Below, piece after piece: positions 5,221 to 6,481 of a stretch of 6,481 bases of DNA. Under the pieces are notes generated by a model. The model was not told where the DNA came from and searched no databases. It saw only the letters and a program-made list of their open reading frames with translations. A program made the position numbers and the translations under genes. Each line of letters begins with the position of its first letter. The first letter of the stretch is position 1. Location: positions 1-6,481 of the forward strand of contig JALVEU010000389.1 in NCBI GenBank assembly GCA_027030565.1, written 5' to 3'. Origin of the DNA: Gammaproteobacteria bacterium. Lineage in GTDB: Bacteria; Pseudomonadota; Gammaproteobacteria; JAJDOJ01.

Positions 5221-6481
5221 AGGAACTCTACGACCCGCAGTCCATCGAGCTGGAGGCCCAACGCTACTGGGAGGAACACGGCAGCTTCCGCGCTGTGGAG
5301 GATCCCTCGCGCGAGAAGTTCTACTGCCTGTCCATGTTCCCCTATCCCTCGGGGCGCCTGCACATGGGGCACGTGCGCAACTACACCATCGGCGACGTCA
5401 TCGCGCGCTATCAGAAGATGCTCGGCAAGAACGTGCTCCAACCCATGGGCTGGGATGCCTTCGGTCTGCCCGCGGAGAACGCCGCCATCAAGCACGGCAA
5501 GCCGCCGGCGCAGTGGACCCGTGAGAACATCGCCTATATGCGTGGTCAGCTCAAGCGGCTCGGTTTCGGGTACGACTGGGATCGTGAGCTGGCCACTTGC
5601 GACCCGGAGTACTACCGCTGGGAACAGTGGCTGTTCCTGCGCATGTGGGAGCGAGGGCTGGCCTATCGGGACCAGGCCACCGTCAACTGGGACCCGGTCG
5701 ACCAGACGGTGCTGGCCAACGAGCAGGTGATCGAGGGTCGCGGCTGGCGTTCGGGTGCGGTGGTGGAGAAACGGCGCATCGAGCAGTGGTTCCTGCGCAT
5801 CACCGACTATGCCCAGGAGCTCCTGGACGACCTGGAGCGACTGGAAGGCTGGCCGGAGCGGGTGCGGACCATGCAACGCAACTGGATCGGGCGTTCGGAA
5901 GGGGTGGAGATGGACTTCCGGGTCGCGGGTCGCGAGGAGCACCTGCGCATCTTCACCACCCGTCCGGATACGATCATGGGCGTGACCTATGTGGCCGTGG
6001 CCGCCGAGCATCCACTGGCGCTGGCCGTCGCGCAGCGGGACCCCCGTGTCGCCGCATTCGTCGAGGAGTGCCGCAAGGGGGCGGTGGCCGAGGCCGACCT
6101 GGAGACCCTGGAGAAGAAGGGCATCGCACTGGGCCTGGAGGCGGTGCATCCCGTCTCGGGTCGGCATGTGCCCATCTACGCGGCCAACTTCGTGCTCATG
6201 GGCTACGGCACCGGGGCGGTGATGGCGGTGCCGGCCCACGACCAGCGCGACTGGGAGTTCGCACGCAAGTACGGTCTGCCCATCGAACCGGTGGTCTTTC
6301 CAGCCGACGGGTCGGAACACGACTTCACCCGCGGTGCCTACACGGGCAAGGGCGTGCTGCGCAACTCGGGGCCTTTCGACGGGCTCACCTCCGAGGAGGC
6401 CTTCGAAGCCGTGGCCCGCTGGCTGGAGGAACGTGGCTTGGGGGGGCGCAAGGTGAACTGGCGGCTGAGGGACTGGGGCGT
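5217..6481 (+). CDS. leuS: Leucyl-tRNA synthetase (partial, 3' end outside window)
   Basis: Class I aminoacyl-tRNA synthetase that charges tRNA-Leu in the cytosol and hydrolyses mischarged tRNA in its CP1 domain. The first 421 codons of about 860 are present. Residue numbers coincide with E. coli LeuRS. The HIGH-type motif is HMGH at 49-52 within PYPSGRLHMGH. The CP1 editing domain covers about 225-415, with threonine-rich TTRPDT at 247-252 (T247, T248, T252), Y330 in GYGTGAVMAVP, and HDQRD carrying D342 and the key D345. Editing should therefore be intact. The KMSKS loop and tRNA-binding domains lie beyond the window, which ends at LRDWGV. The zinc-1 module near 155-180 lacks the cysteines seen in E. 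coli: D159, R175, G176 and S179 occupy those sites. The start ATG matches the family N-terminus, but no strong Shine-Dalgarno precedes it. Expression is likely from the promoter at 5152-5180. Confidence 0.97.
   Translation, partial: MKELYDPQSIELEAQRYWEEHGSFRAVEDPSREKFYCLSMFPYPSGRLHMGHVRNYTIGDVIARYQKMLGKNVLQPMGWDAFGLPAENAAIKHGKPPAQWTRENIAYMRGQLKRLGFGYDWDRELATCDPEYYRWEQWLFLRMWERGLAYRDQATVNWDPVDQTVLANEQVIEGRGWRSGAVVEKRRIEQWFLRITDYAQELLDDLERLEGWPERVRTMQRNWIGRSEGVEMDFRVAGREEHLRIFTTRPDTIMGVTYVAVAAEHPLALAVAQRDPRVAAFVEECRKGAVAEADLETLEKKGIALGLEAVHPVSGRHVPIYAANFVLMGYGTGAVMAVPAHDQRDWEFARKYGLPIEPVVFPADGSEHDFTRGAYTGKGVLRNSGPFDGLTSEEAFEAVARWLEERGLGGRKVNWRLRDWG

Noticed and set aside
5100..6320. 406-codon minus-strand open frame opposite leuS
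   Set aside because: leuS is certain on the plus strand, and the antisense product has no recognisable motif.

Overview
The window is a GC-rich (by eye roughly two-thirds G+C) bacterial chromosomal segment that looks like a gammaproteobacterium. The protein matches and the divergent ybeL/leuS pair point there. The high GC, and proA following holA, would suit a Chromatiales/Ectothiorhodospiraceae-type lineage, but that finer placement is inference. The segment is almost fully coding, and every gene has the same GC-rich codon use. I see no tRNA or rRNA gene, insertion sequence, integrase, CRISPR array, or toxin-antitoxin or defence gene.

Layout from left to right: (1) positions 1-1037, minus strand, proA (gamma-glutamyl phosphate reductase), with its 3' end cut by the window edge; (2) 1078-2106, minus strand, holA (DNA polymerase III delta subunit), 40 bases upstream of proA and probably co-transcribed with it; (3) 2107-2332, a 226-base divergent intergenic region; (4) 2333-4477, plus strand, a 714-residue DUF1631 protein of unknown function; (5) 4496-5065, minus strand, a YbeL-type (DUF1451) zinc-ribbon protein, convergent with DUF1631 and separated from it by 18 bases; (6) 5066-5216, a 151-base divergent region with a good sigma70-type promoter for leuS; (7) 5217-6481, plus strand, leuS (leucyl-tRNA synthetase), with its 3' part beyond the window.

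The genes are mostly housekeeping: proline synthesis, clamp loading in replication, and leucyl-tRNA charging. They do not form one pathway. The most useful observations are: gene order relative to the usual leuS-lptE-holA series, which a single inversion with a breakpoint in 2107-2332 would explain; a LeuRS whose zinc-1 module has lost all its cysteines; and the uncharacterised DUF1631 protein, with a C-terminal domain that may be barrel-like. I found no convincing new multi-gene system.
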